Shown in pieces: positions 44,899 through 54,410 of a stretch of 64,000 nucleotides of DNA. Below the pieces are notes generated by a model. It did not search any database. It worked only from the letters and a program-made list of their open reading frames with translations, and was not told the origin of the DNA. Every line of letters starts with the position of its first letter. Within the stretch, counting starts at the first letter, position 1. A program made the translations under genes and the position numbers. The DNA is from Adhaeribacter radiodurans (GTDB taxonomy: Bacteria > Bacteroidota > Bacteroidia > Cytophagales > Hymenobacteraceae): positions 4,836,001 to 4,900,000 of the forward strand of contig NZ_CP055153.1 of the NCBI RefSeq assembly GCF_014075995.1, in the 5' to 3' direction.

Positions 44899-44979
44899 GA
44901 CAGGGAAAGTTTAGGTTAATTGTAATACGAAATTAAATTTGTTTAGTCGTATACGAAAAGAGTAATAATTGTTTGCTGG

Positions 44980-45175
44980 TGGAGCTTTTCAAGTCTCCAG
45001 GGCTCGGTGCTATCTAGCTTGAGATTTCAAGTTTTGCCTCGTGGCCGGCGGGCCTCGTTTGGCTCTTTTGGGCGATTTAGCGAACCCACTCCGTTGCGCC
45101 GCCATGCTGCTGCGCCCCACCGGAACGCTAAAAGGCCATCCATAGCCAAACTGGAAATTATTGCTAATGGCTACC
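44980..45175 (-). repeat. dispersed structured intergenic repeat, copy 4 (inverted)
   Basis: Read on the minus strand it has the same block order: GTAGCC, CCAGTTTGGCTATGGATGGCC, a GC-rich variable part, AGAGCCAAACGAGGCCCGCC, CGGCCACGAGGCAAAACTTG, and the end CTTGAAAAGCTCCA. The stem base GTTTGGCT pairs with AGCCAAAC. The CGAGGCCCGCCGGCCACGAG core and AGATAGCACC are shared with copy 3. A 64-codon plus-strand frame (45007-45201) crosses it and is judged chance. Confidence 0.85.
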
Positions 45176-45271
45176 TTGCTCCAGGTAGTAGGGATAATTG
45201 AATTAGTAAATACGTCTTCTAAATTACAATTTCTAGTAAAATAAAAAATAGGTGGGAAGAAAGATGGGGGT

Positions 45272-45319
45272 TTAAAATAAAGCCTGGTAAATTTTAAAAT
45301 TTACCAGGCTTTATTTTAA
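45272..45319. terminator. long hairpin between the phosphorylase spacer and trhO
   Basis: A perfect 24-bp self-complementary pair (45272-45295 and 45296-45319) centred on GGTAAATTTT/AAAATTTACC with AT-rich ends. It lies about 140 bp after the trhO stop on the minus strand and is a likely terminator. The rest of 44899-45459 contains repeat copy 4 and no ORF of note. Confidence 0.7.
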
Positions 45320-45459
45320 TTTAAGTAAGGAAACAGAATTGATTTAATCTATTTGATAGAAATACATTTTACTTAATTGGTAGTAAACCTATAACACACA
45401 ATAAAGTCTTGTGTCTAATATCTTGATACTTGTGTCTTATTACTTAAATTATGCAGGTA

Positions 45460-46413
45460 TCAAACGGCTTTGGTGCGTTTTAAACCTTTCAGGGGATTAT
45501 AACCATTCAGTTCTTTCTGGTAATAACCAGTACCATCGTAAAGCCGAACTTTTGGGTGCTCTTTACAAGTGTCGGAGCAGGCTCCATGCATGGTTTCGCC
45601 GCATTGTTCGCACATCGCCACATGAATATTACACTCCGGATTGGCGCAGTTCACCATCCGGTCGCTGGCAGTGCCACACACGTAACATTGCGAAATAACG
45701 GTTGGATTTACTTTGTTTACATCCACAGTCAGGCGGTTATCAAACACGTAGCATTTGCCTTCAAAATCTTCGCCACCGGCTTCGAATCCGTATTTAATAA
45801 TGCCCCCGTGTAACTGGTACACGTTCTCAAAACCTTGCTCCAGTAAAAAGGCACTGGCTTTTTCGCACTTAATGCCTCCGGTGCAATACGTTAAGATTTT
45901 CTTGCCCTTATATTTTTCTTTTAATTCCTCAATCTTCTCCGGAAAATCGCGGAAATTTTCGATGGGTAAAGTAACCGAGTTTTTAAATCGACCTACCGAA
46001 TGCTCGTAATCGGAGCGCACGTCCAGAACTACTACATCCGGCTGGTCTTTCATTTGCTTAAATTCAGTTGGCTCCAGATGAACTCCGGTGCGTTTGTTTG
46101 GGTCTATGTGGTGTAGTTTACTGTGTACTATTTCTGGTTTGTGGCGCACGTGTAATTTGGCAAAAGCGTGTTTCTCCGCTGCGTCAACCTTAAAGTCAAT
46201 TTCAGCAAAACGCGGATCAGCTTTCACCATTTCCATGTACTTTTCGCAGTCTTGGCGTAAGCCCGAAACAGTTCCGTTTAAGCCTTCGGCAGCCACAATT
46301 ATCCGGCCCCGCAAATTTAAAGACAAACAAAGGCGGTGGTGTTCTTCCCGGAAGGTTTCCGGATCGGCAATGGAAGTGTAGCAGTAATAAAGTAAAATAC
46401 TATAATTTTTCAT
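45460..46413 (-). CDS. trhO: tRNA uridine(34) hydroxylase (rhodanese family)
   Basis: Adds a hydroxyl to U34 of certain tRNAs in characterised homologues; cytoplasmic. 317 residues. The N-terminal UPF0176-type domain (about 1-95) has IVAAEGLNGTVSG. The rhodanese domain (about 120-215) has the active cysteine C177 in YCTGGIKCEKAS. The C-terminal domain is rich in paired cysteines (CYVCGTASDRMVNC, CEQCGETMHGACSDTC), a probable zinc site. Length and order match the family. Single gene, upstream of nothing on the same strand within 100 bp. Confidence 0.9.
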   Translation of the reverse strand: MKNYSILLYYCYTSIADPETFREEHHRLCLSLNLRGRIIVAAEGLNGTVSGLRQDCEKYMEMVKADPRFAEIDFKVDAAEKHAFAKLHVRHKPEIVHSKLHHIDPNKRTGVHLEPTEFKQMKDQPDVVVLDVRSDYEHSVGRFKNSVTLPIENFRDFPEKIEELKEKYKGKKILTYCTGGIKCEKASAFLLEQGFENVYQLHGGIIKYGFEAGGEDFEGKCYVFDNRLTVDVNKVNPTVISQCYVCGTASDRMVNCANPECNIHVAMCEQCGETMHGACSDTCKEHPKVRLYDGTGYYQKELNGYNPLKGLKRTKAV

Positions 46414-46524
46414 ACAAAGCTTGGTTTCAGACCGAGTGTATCTTTTTTTGATTTTAGATATTGGAAATTAGATTTCTAAATAAATTTTAAATTTTCTTCT
46501 AAGGTAATCAGCTAAACAAAGGTT

Positions 46525-47157
46525 TTAAACTTTTTGTGCCGGGTTACCGAAAACCGTTTGATTGGCCGGAACATTGGCTACTACTACGGCTCCGGCTCCT
46601 ACCCGACCTTTTTTCCCGATTTTTATACCGGCTACTACTACCGCGCCCGCTCCAATAAAGGCGCTTTCTTCTACTTCCACGTCGGCACTTATAATAGCTC
46701 CGGCACCAATCTGCACAAAATCGGCAATTTGCGCTCCAGAATCTACTAGGGCATTAGAATTAATAATGCAATTATTGTTAATGCGGGCATTGGCATTTAT
46801 TACAACTCCGGCGTTTATTAAATTACCGTGGCCCAGCCAGGCATGTTCCGACACCGAAGTAAACTTATGAATGGCATTTACCGGTATGGCCTGGTACTCT
46901 TCTTTTAGTAAATTTATCAAACTTTTGCGGGTAGCGGTTTCCTCAGCGGCTACAAAAACCTCGCATTTTTTACCCAAAATTTTTAAAAACTCCGGGTCGT
47001 CGGTTGTACCCATTATGGTAATACCGTTTACCTCCGTTTGGTGCAGTTTCACCTCATCGTCCAAAAAACAGTATACAATTACGTTATTGCTTTGAAAAAT
47101 ATCTAACGCCACAACGCCCAGTTTTTGAGCACCTAATATAATTACAGGATTTTCCAT
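46525..47157 (-). CDS. NeuD/PglD-type sugar O-acyltransferase
   Basis: 210 residues. The N-terminal Rossmann-like domain (1-80) starts VIILGAQKLGVVALDIF. The rest is a left-handed beta-helix of hexapeptide repeats (INAGVVINANARINNNC, FVQIGAGAIISADVEV, FIGAGAVVVAGIKIG). It ends NVPANQTVFGNPAQKV as in acetyl-transferring family members. It would acetylate a nucleotide sugar or an amino sugar. No sialic acid or N-glycan gene set is nearby, so the substrate is unknown. Confidence 0.85.
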   Translation of the reverse strand: MENPVIILGAQKLGVVALDIFQSNNVIVYCFLDDEVKLHQTEVNGITIMGTTDDPEFLKILGKKCEVFVAAEETATRKSLINLLKEEYQAIPVNAIHKFTSVSEHAWLGHGNLINAGVVINANARINNNCIINSNALVDSGAQIADFVQIGAGAIISADVEVEESAFIGAGAVVVAGIKIGKKGRVGAGAVVVANVPANQTVFGNPAQKV

Positions 47158-47293
47158 AAATCAATAAAAGTTAAAAGTAACCGGGTTTAAACTTGCTAAA
47201 GGTTATGCATGCTGTTAAAACAAGTACGCCCCATACTTTATGATAAATAAACCGCAAAGGTAATGCTTTCCGAACCGGCTTACAACTCCTGAT

Positions 47294-48604
47294 TTAATTC
47301 ACTTTAATAGTTAACAGGCGATTAACCCAACTTTCCAGTCGATTTATTATTTTTAAATTAGCCCCGGTTTGTAATAGTAAGTACAACAAAAAAGGCAAAA
47401 AGGCTACCTTGTAACGGCTCACCGAACCTAAATTGGCAGTAGAAAAACCAATTAATGCGGCCAGTAAAAGAATATAAATAAGCAGGGAAATTACTAAAGT
47501 AATCGGCAGAATGGGTTTATGCTTCCAAAAAGAAAGTAAGCTAATTACCGCCAGAAACAATATCAATAAATTTTCTAGTCCGGTTAACAGGTATTCCACG
47601 GAATTTATTTCACCGATAATAGGACGGAAAATAGCGCTGCTAATTGCTTTTGGGGCGTATTGAATTAAACTCGCGAAAGTGGGTTTTAAATTAGGTAAAT
47701 CGATAAAGGCTTGGCGGGTGGTAGCTAACCGGGAGGTCTGGTAGCTGTTTATTACCTCCCGAAAGAAATAATCCAGGTTTACCGCTTCGTGTAAAAATGA
47801 AGCACCTACACCTAAAACCAGTAAGGCACTAAGATAAAAGAAAAGTTTTTGTTTCCCAGTTAGGTGCCACTGGCGGGCAGCCATCTCCACAAGAGCAAAA
47901 CCGGCTAATAACGGGAAATAAGCTACGGCGAAATAAAATCGGATTTTAAAGCAAATAAACACGGCAATTAGTAAAATTATGCTGCGCGCAAATACTTTGT
48001 TCTTATCAGGCAGATAAACCAGTTGCAGCACCACGGCAAGCAGCCAGGCCGTACTACCCACTAAAATACTTTCTTTTAACACTCCTGACGACCAAAAAAC
48101 TACCGATGGGAAAAACAAAAAAGCCAAAGCCACCGCCACTTTGGTAACCGGAAAAATTTTAGTAATAATTACCGTTAGTTGCCAGCAGCCGAAAAAACTA
48201 AACAACGAAAAGTAAACTGCATTTAAATAGTAGTTATAACCGGTAATAAAATTTAAAAAGTGCAGCAGCAGCACCATAAAGAAAGAATTGGAATACTCCC
48301 GGTACTTCATTACATCGTATAAATATACGCTCTGGTACTCGCCGGTTAGTAAAAAACTCAGGTAATTACGTGGGTCTTGCGAAGCATATCGGCTTAGAAT
48401 TTCGGCTTGACTTTGATAAACGAACGTATCCCCTCCGCTTAAATAATGCTGGTAAAGCCAACCTACCAATAACCCGCAACTCAGTTTAAACAAGAATGCA
48501 GGCCAGAAAATAATCTTTAAGAAAGGTGTTGTTTGTTGATTCCACCACCGGTAAGATAAAACTCCAATTGGTAAAATATTGGCCAGGAAATACCATACAT
48601 TCAT
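47294..48604 (-). CDS. polytopic membrane protein of unknown function
   Basis: 436 residues with roughly ten hydrophobic segments (for example IIFWPAFLFKLSCGLLVGWLY, LSALLVLGVGASFL, LVISLLIYILLLAALIG). The plan resembles Wzy-like polymerases or mannosyltransferases (GT-C fold), but no catalytic motif was found to support either. It overlaps the DUF2851 gene upstream by 4 bases, so the two are translationally coupled. Confidence 0.75.
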   Translation of the reverse strand: MNVWYFLANILPIGVLSYRWWNQQTTPFLKIIFWPAFLFKLSCGLLVGWLYQHYLSGGDTFVYQSQAEILSRYASQDPRNYLSFLLTGEYQSVYLYDVMKYREYSNSFFMVLLLHFLNFITGYNYYLNAVYFSLFSFFGCWQLTVIITKIFPVTKVAVALAFLFFPSVVFWSSGVLKESILVGSTAWLLAVVLQLVYLPDKNKVFARSIILLIAVFICFKIRFYFAVAYFPLLAGFALVEMAARQWHLTGKQKLFFYLSALLVLGVGASFLHEAVNLDYFFREVINSYQTSRLATTRQAFIDLPNLKPTFASLIQYAPKAISSAIFRPIIGEINSVEYLLTGLENLLILFLAVISLLSFWKHKPILPITLVISLLIYILLLAALIGFSTANLGSVSRYKVAFLPFLLYLLLQTGANLKIINRLESWVNRLLTIKVN

Positions 48605-49908
48605 CTGGCGGGTTGGTTTTTCTTTAAAATAAAATTACCAATACTGCATTGCAGGCAGTTTCGCGGGGCACAATACAATTGGTTTAGTTGTAGTAACGCC
48701 TGCGAATCGGCGGCATTTTGGTGATAAAAATTTAAACCTGTATACAAACGGGTAATACGATTATCTTCCGGAGGTAATTGCTCCAGTAAGGCAATCGCTT
48801 TTTCTACGTAATTATCTTCGTTTTTATACTTGCCATATGCTACTAATAACGGAGCCACGGCATTTATTAATAATAAGTGGATGCTGCTTTTACCCAAACC
48901 TTTAGGCGCATGTCTGGTCTCCTGGCCCAGTAATACATGCGTTTGCCAGTACTCGGATGATTTTACCTGGAAGTAGCCTTGCCAGGCAGTAATAGAGTCA
49001 GCCGCGAGTAAATTGGCAAACAAGTGTTCTTGCTGGTGCAGCAAAGCGGCAAATTGCGCCAGCCTTACGGTGGGAAAATTTGCCGGTCGGAGCCGCAGAA
49101 AGTTCCAATCGGCACGTTTTAAGCCAGCGGGCAACGCATATTTATGTTGTAGAAAAGTAAATTCCTGGAACAAGGTACGCCCGTAATCATCCGGAGCATC
49201 GGGCTGCAAAAAACCAGCCTGCCCAAATAACAATGCTTCTAGCGCGATTAACTGGTGCCGATGCTTACGTAATATAGTGTAAGGTAAAACCTTAGCGAGC
49301 CGCAGCATGCCCGTTTGGTTTATTTTAAAGCCGAAATTACTCAGTAGCCAGGCATAACAGGTTTCTTCCCAATTGTTTTGAGTAACCGTTAATAAGGCTA
49401 GTACCCGGTCGGCTTTTGCTTGCAGCCGTTCCATCCGGACCCGCTCCTGCATGCTAATTTTAATTAAACCGGGAACTTGCGGCGCAAAAGGGCTACACGG
49501 AATCTCATCCCGATTCTCTAAAAATTGCTGATAGGTGTGTACCAAATGCAGCGGAATCCGGCCGCGTAAAGCTATGGTGGGAATAACCGTACCATCGGCG
49601 CGTTGAGCCGGTTTGTCATCTTCCCAAACCACGTGCAAAATTACCTGGTTGTATTTAGGGTCGGTTTGGTGGTTGTGCTTTTCCCAATCAGAGGCATAAA
49701 CATGAATCTCCACACTGCCATTCCATTCTTCGGCTCCTATGCGGAGGCGGGCATCTGTAAAATCCGGGCCGGCATTGGTATTGTAAAACCCGGGTTTTAG
49801 TACGTGTAATTCTTCCTTGTGCGAGGTAACCAATCCGGCTTTATCGAAATACTGTTGCTGCCATACATAATGCAGAAAATCTTCTTTAAAGGGAGGCGTT
49901 CCGTTCAC
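48601..49908 (-). CDS. DUF2851 family protein
   Basis: 435 residues, start codon GTG at 49908. The N-terminal segment matches DUF2851: FKEDFLHYVWQQQYFDKAGLVT, GFYNTNAGPDFTDARLRIG, and EWNGSVEIHVYASDWEKHNH with the conserved acidic and histidine residues that look like an enzyme site. The middle is helical. The C-terminus has a cysteine cluster (YCAPRNCLQCSIGNFILKK) that could hold a metal or Fe-S cluster. The function is unknown; DUF2851 is widespread in Bacteroidota. Its stop overlaps the start of the membrane protein gene. Confidence 0.85.
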   Translation of the reverse strand: MNGTPPFKEDFLHYVWQQQYFDKAGLVTSHKEELHVLKPGFYNTNAGPDFTDARLRIGAEEWNGSVEIHVYASDWEKHNHQTDPKYNQVILHVVWEDDKPAQRADGTVIPTIALRGRIPLHLVHTYQQFLENRDEIPCSPFAPQVPGLIKISMQERVRMERLQAKADRVLALLTVTQNNWEETCYAWLLSNFGFKINQTGMLRLAKVLPYTILRKHRHQLIALEALLFGQAGFLQPDAPDDYGRTLFQEFTFLQHKYALPAGLKRADWNFLRLRPANFPTVRLAQFAALLHQQEHLFANLLAADSITAWQGYFQVKSSEYWQTHVLLGQETRHAPKGLGKSSIHLLLINAVAPLLVAYGKYKNEDNYVEKAIALLEQLPPEDNRITRLYTGLNFYHQNAADSQALLQLNQLYCAPRNCLQCSIGNFILKKNQPAR

Positions 49909-49949
49909 ACTTTTAATTTTTTATGGTACAAACCGGTTCAGCCAAACTG

Positions 49950-50786
49950 TTACTTTGCCAGATATTTAGTTAAGTAACCGGCCATTTCCTGTTGAATCAA
50001 TAAAGCAGCAGCCCGGGCTTTTTCGGCAAAGTCGGTGTTATTAGAAGCGTAAATAATATTCCGCGACGAGTTTACGAGCAACCCGCATTGTTGGTTCATG
50101 CCTAAACGCGAAATATCGGCCAGGCTTCCTCCCTGGGCACCTACTCCCGGCACCAGTAAAAAATGGTTTGGAACTATCTCCCGCACCCGCTCGATAAAAT
50201 CGGGCCGGGTAGCACCTACTACGTACATTAATTGTTCATCGGTAGCCCAGGCTTTACTTGTATTTAATACATTCTCAAATAAGCAACGGGAAAAATCGTC
50301 GGTGCCGTCATCGGTTTGCAGTAACTGAAAATCGGCACTGCCTGGGTTTGAGGTAAGCGCCAGTAAAATCACCCATTTATCGGCTTTTAACAAAAATGGT
50401 TTAACAGAATCTTCGCCCATGTAAGGAGCTACGGTAATCGAATCAAAATTTAAATTTTCGAAAAAAGCCCGGGCATAAAGTTCAGAAGTATTGCCAATAT
50501 CGCCCCGCTTGGCATCGGCAATGGTAAAAATATCCTTAGGAATGTAGTTTAAGGTTTTTTCCAAACTAATCCAGCCTTTGGGACCAAGAGCTTCATAAAA
50601 GGCAATATTCGGTTTATAAGCCACGCAGAAATCTGCGGTGGCATCAATAATTTGCCGGTTAAATTCAAAAATGGGGTCTTCCAAATCGCGTAAATGGGCG
50701 GGTATTTTGTGCAGGTCGGTATCTAAACCCACGCATAAATACGATTGTTTCTTTTTAATCTGGTCGAATAACTGCTCTTTGGTCAT
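49950..50786 (-). CDS. pyrF: orotidine 5'-phosphate decarboxylase
   Basis: Last step of UMP synthesis: OMP to UMP, cytoplasmic. 278 residues, the longer (type 2) bacterial form. Catalytic D91 and K93 lie in [15 protein letters not shown]. The phosphate-binding end is [14 protein letters not shown] followed by [12 protein letters not shown]. It lies 41 bp downstream of the DUF2851 gene's start side and shares strand with the 47294-49908 pair, so a common transcript starting before pyrF is likely. Confidence 0.95.
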   Translation of the reverse strand: MTKEQLFDQIKKKQSYLCVGLDTDLHKIPAHLRDLEDPIFEFNRQIIDATADFCVAYKPNIAFYEALGPKGWISLEKTLNYIPKDIFTIADAKRGDIGNTSELYARAFFENLNFDSITVAPYMGEDSVKPFLLKADKWVILLALTSNPGSADFQLLQTDDGTDDFSRCLFENVLNTSKAWATDEQLMYVVGATRPDFIERVREIVPNHFLLVPGVGAQGGSLADISRLGMNQQCGLLVNSSRNIIYASNNTDFAEKARAAALLIQQEMAGYLTKYLAK

Positions 50787-51062
50787 TATGGTAGCGGTAA
50801 TCTGAAAACTTTTTGTACGAAATAGAAATTAACTATTCGGCAGCAATTTACAGGATTATTCTTTTGCAGTTTATCAAACCAGTTGAATAACTTTATTGGG
50901 TTATGGTTTTATATAGCTCGCCTTACTCCTTAACTTTACTGCGCTGGCGGCACAAGAGTACCATTTAAATGCCGTTTGTTTACTTAAAGTGCTAATCTGG
51001 TACTTCAAAGAAATTTTAATTTGCTGTGCAAATTCCGGATATTGGCTATTCACCTACTAAGC

Positions 51063-52070
51063 ATGAATCACGAATTAATAAAAAATATTCTTTGCGAACT
51101 CGGGGAAGCCGTGTGCCGGAAAGTTCACCAGTCGCTTAGGCAGAGTTCGACGGAAGCACTAAGCGCCGTTTATAAAGAAGGCGAAGATGATACCATTTAC
51201 CAGATTGACCGCGACGTAGAAGAAGTTTTAATTCCTCAGTTAACGAGTTATGCCCCACAATTAGGCGGTATTGTATTAATTATGGAAGGCGTTAACGAAA
51301 TGGTACTGCCAGAGGGGTTGCCTTCGGAACAAGCACAAATCCGGCTGATTATTGACCCCATTGATGGAACCAGAGGTATTATGTACGATAAGCGGTCAGC
51401 TTTTTTTCTGGCCGGTGCCGCGCCCAATAACGGGCCGGAAACTTGTTTACAGGATATTGAAGTAGCCGTAATGACGGAACTTCCCACTTCCCGTTCGTTT
51501 TTGAGCGATACCTTGTGGGCCATTAAAAATAAAGGTGCCCATGCTTTTACCCGCGATTTAAAATCAAACGAATTTTTTCCCCGGAATATATCTCCTTCTA
51601 AAGCTAAAACTATTGTAGGAGGCTTTAGCCAAATTGCGCGTTTCTTTCCTCCGGGCCGGTCTATATTAGCTCAGTTAGATGATGAATTAATTCAGATTTT
51701 AGCACCGGATATGCCCGCAGGTAAAGCCATTTTGTTTGAAGACCAATATATTTCGAGCGGCGGGCAATTGTACGAAGTATTAATGGGCCACGACCGTTTT
51801 ATTGCCGACCTCCGGCCATTGCTTTACAACCGGCTGGCCCGCGAGGGTAAGACAATTGGTTTGGTTTGCCATCCGTACGATGTTGCCGCCCATTTAATCG
51901 GCAGCGAAGCTGGCATTATTATTACAAATGAGTTAGGCGAGCTGCTTAATCCGAAATTAGATGTTACTTCGCCGGTTGGTTTTATGCTTTTCGCAAACGA
52001 ACATATCCAGCAGCAGGTACAACCCGTTTTACGGGAATTGTTGATTAAAAACGATTTACTGACAACCTGA
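51063..52070 (+). CDS. inositol monophosphatase family protein
   Basis: 335 residues from the ATG at 51063; a TTG at 51021 would add 14 residues and is less likely. The metal-binding motif is IIDPIDGTRG (D98 and D101), and a downstream GSEAGIIITNELGEL supplies the late acidic residues of the superfamily. It differs from standard IMPase in the first metal segment (LIMEGVNEM) and carries insertions, so it may act on another phosphate ester (fructose-1,6-bisphosphate, NADP or PAP are possible). Divergent from pyrF. Confidence 0.8.
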   Translation: MNHELIKNILCELGEAVCRKVHQSLRQSSTEALSAVYKEGEDDTIYQIDRDVEEVLIPQLTSYAPQLGGIVLIMEGVNEMVLPEGLPSEQAQIRLIIDPIDGTRGIMYDKRSAFFLAGAAPNNGPETCLQDIEVAVMTELPTSRSFLSDTLWAIKNKGAHAFTRDLKSNEFFPRNISPSKAKTIVGGFSQIARFFPPGRSILAQLDDELIQILAPDMPAGKAILFEDQYISSGGQLYEVLMGHDRFIADLRPLLYNRLAREGKTIGLVCHPYDVAAHLIGSEAGIIITNELGELLNPKLDVTSPVGFMLFANEHIQQQVQPVLRELLIKNDLLTT

Positions 52071-52112
52071 AAAGAATCTGGTTATAACAAAATTTTAAAA
52101 CTACTACCATTC

Positions 52113-52484
52113 ATGCTTACCGTACTAGAACTAAACCACGTTGCGCTCCACGTGCAGGATGTTGTGGCCAGTTGCCACTTTTACGGCGACTTATTAGGTT
52201 TCCGTTCGCTGCCGCGTCCTGCTTTTGACTTTCCGGGTGCTTGGTTTGCGTTAGGGCCACTCCAGGAACTGCACCTAATCGGCGACCGGAACCAAGCCGT
52301 ACATAGCCACCATCGCGGAAATCATTTCGCCTTAAAAGTAGCCTCCATTCAGGAAACCGAAGCCCATTTACGCAGCGCCAGATTAACCTTTATGGGTCCT
52401 AAAAAACGGCCGGATGGTATGTGGCAAATTTTCCTTACCGATCCCGATGGCCACATCCTGGAATTTACCGAACTACCCGGCTAA
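52113..52484 (+). CDS. VOC-family (glyoxalase/bleomycin resistance-like) protein
   Basis: 123 residues made of two beta-alpha-beta-beta-beta units. Metal-type residues are in ELNHVALHVQDV (His) and in the final DPDGHILEFTEL (His and Glu). NHFALKVASI supplies the middle histidine. The substrate is unknown; such proteins include lyases, dioxygenases and antibiotic-binding proteins. It lies 42 bp after the phosphatase-like gene on the same strand. Confidence 0.87.
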   Translation: MLTVLELNHVALHVQDVVASCHFYGDLLGFRSLPRPAFDFPGAWFALGPLQELHLIGDRNQAVHSHHRGNHFALKVASIQETEAHLRSARLTFMGPKKRPDGMWQIFLTDPDGHILEFTELPG

Positions 52485-52779
52485 GTTAAACTTTGGTAGA
52501 GAAGTAGACTTACTAAACCCCGGTTAAAACCTTAATCGTTGATTTTCTTTGGATTTTGTGAATAAAAAGCTATAGAAATTTTGTTAAACTTCGGTACAGA
52601 TTTTTCTTTGGTTTTAATAGTAATAAACAAGCTGCCAATAAATATTCGTTTGTATTAATACTTAAAACCATGGAATAGTTTTAGCAGTATGATAAACTAT
52701 ACTTCATCATTTGTAAGTTTCTATTTTGTAGGTTCTTAAATATAGTATTACTTTATACAAAGTTTTTATTTTTTCCTTC

Positions 52780-54063
52780 ATGCGCGCGCAATTACGGTTT
52801 ATATTTACTTTATTATTTACAGCCTGCATCTTCGGGCAAGCCTTTGCTTTTGACGATGGTTTGGAGGCTTTGCAAAAGAAAAAATACGATAAGGCATTTA
52901 CCATTTTTGATAAATCTTTAACAGAAAATCCGGATGATGTGGCCGCTTTATACGGGATGAGCAAATTGCTTAGCCTACCCGATTACAATTCCTTTAACCT
53001 CGAAAAAGCGTATGTTCATGTTGTAAATGCCAAGGGGGCCTACCCATTAGCGAACGAAAAAGTAAAAAAGAAGCTGCTGAAAGCTAAGATCGACGAACAA
53101 GCTATAACGGACTTGCAAAACCGGATTGATTCGCTGGTATTCGCCGAAGTAGTGAAAAAAAACACAATAGAAGCGGTTCAGGAATACATCGACATTCACA
53201 AAACTTCGCTTTACCTGGATAAGGCCAATGAATTAAAAGAAGAATTAACTTTTCAGGAAACCTTGCGCGAAAATACTGATAAAGCTTACAGTGCTTTTCT
53301 TAAAAAGTACCCGAACTCCAAGAACAAAGCTGAGATTAAAAAGAAGTACGACAAGCTGATATATACCAAAGTTACCGAATCAAAGGATCACAAGGCATAT
53401 AAATACTTTATTGAAACGTATCCGGAAAGCCCTTACATAGAAGAAGCCAAAGAAAAATACGAATTAGCTTTGTTTAAGCACTTAACCGCCGACGATACTG
53501 AAACCAGTTACGAAGCTTATATTACCAATAATCCGGATAGTAAATACGTGAAAGTAGCCGAAGACAGTATCTTTGCCAAGTATACTTCTTTTCCTTCCAT
53601 TCCCGAGTACGAGCGCTACATTCAGAAATACCCAACCAGCAAGAAAATATATGAAGCCTGGAATAAGATTTACATTTTGTATACCGATAGCGGCGATCCC
53701 GAAGTATATACCCAGTTTTTAACCAAATACCCTGATTACCCTTACAAGAACGAAGTTCAGAACGATGTAGAACTGGCAACTTTTGGGTTGAATATGCTCC
53801 TGAATAACTTCCGTGGTTTCAAAGACGACCAAATAGACGCCTACGTTAAACTAGCGGCCCCCACCGACCAAGCTCTTAAAGTGTTAATGTTAAAATTACA
53901 ACCATTATTAGCAAATAATCAGCGACAAAAAGCCATTGATATTCTGGAAATGCACCGGCCCGAGTTTCAGAACAAGGGGTATAAAATTGATAAAGCCATT
54001 GCTACTATTAAACAAGGTGGCGGCAAAACACCAGCCAATAATGTTACTTTGAAAACCGAATAA
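52780..54063 (+). CDS. exported helical-repeat (TPR-like) protein
   Basis: 427 residues with a signal peptide (FIFTLLFTACIFGQAFA). Residues about 25-75 form a TPR-like unit (ALQKKKYDKAFTIFDKSLTENPDDVAALYGMSKLL). From about 125 to 345 there are repeats of about 35-40 residues built on a Y-x-x-F/Y-(5-6)-YP/NP pattern (AYSAFLKKYPNSKNKAEIKKKY, AYKYFIETYPESPYIEEAKEKY, EYERYIQKYPTSKKI, VYTQFLTKYPDYPYK). These resemble tetratricopeptide-type outer membrane assembly factors. The C-terminus is basic. The role is unknown; a periplasmic scaffold is likely. Confidence 0.75.
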   Translation: MRAQLRFIFTLLFTACIFGQAFAFDDGLEALQKKKYDKAFTIFDKSLTENPDDVAALYGMSKLLSLPDYNSFNLEKAYVHVVNAKGAYPLANEKVKKKLLKAKIDEQAITDLQNRIDSLVFAEVVKKNTIEAVQEYIDIHKTSLYLDKANELKEELTFQETLRENTDKAYSAFLKKYPNSKNKAEIKKKYDKLIYTKVTESKDHKAYKYFIETYPESPYIEEAKEKYELALFKHLTADDTETSYEAYITNNPDSKYVKVAEDSIFAKYTSFPSIPEYERYIQKYPTSKKIYEAWNKIYILYTDSGDPEVYTQFLTKYPDYPYKNEVQNDVELATFGLNMLLNNFRGFKDDQIDAYVKLAAPTDQALKVLMLKLQPLLANNQRQKAIDILEMHRPEFQNKGYKIDKAIATIKQGGGKTPANNVTLKTE

Positions 54064-54173
54064 GAACTGCTTAAGCCTTAAATATTGGTCCTAAAACCAA
54101 GTAATAATTGAAAATTTAAGCATAAATCACCTTACAACTAAAAAATTCCGTATAAAGCTTTAAAAGCCACATT

Positions 54174-54410
54174 ATGGAAACGAATAAAACTGAACCGGTA
54201 CAACCGCCTAAAGAAGACGAGCAAATTACCAATTCCGACGAAAGCAAAGTATTACCTGATGCCAACCCGGATCCACTAACCGGCAACCAGACCGATATTT
54301 ATGATGCTGAGTACGAAGGAAAAGAAGAAGCAGGTAATGTTGGCGCCGAAAACGAATGGGATGCGGAGCAACTTGATGGCAGCACTGCTAATAATATCCG
54401 AACCAAGTAA
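54174..54410 (+). CDS. small acidic protein, function unknown
   Basis: 78 residues, very rich in E, D, N, Q and P, with few hydrophobics, so it is probably disordered. No signal or known domain. It follows the exported repeat protein by 110 bp on the same strand. Confidence 0.5.
   Translation: METNKTEPVQPPKEDEQITNSDESKVLPDANPDPLTGNQTDIYDAEYEGKEEAGNVGAENEWDAEQLDGSTANNIRTK

Noticed and set aside
45007-45201. 64-residue open frame across repeat copy 4
   Set aside because: Same reason: it reads PRGRRASFG from the conserved core, which is shared by frames in other copies. Such hits often get annotated as small hypothetical proteins.
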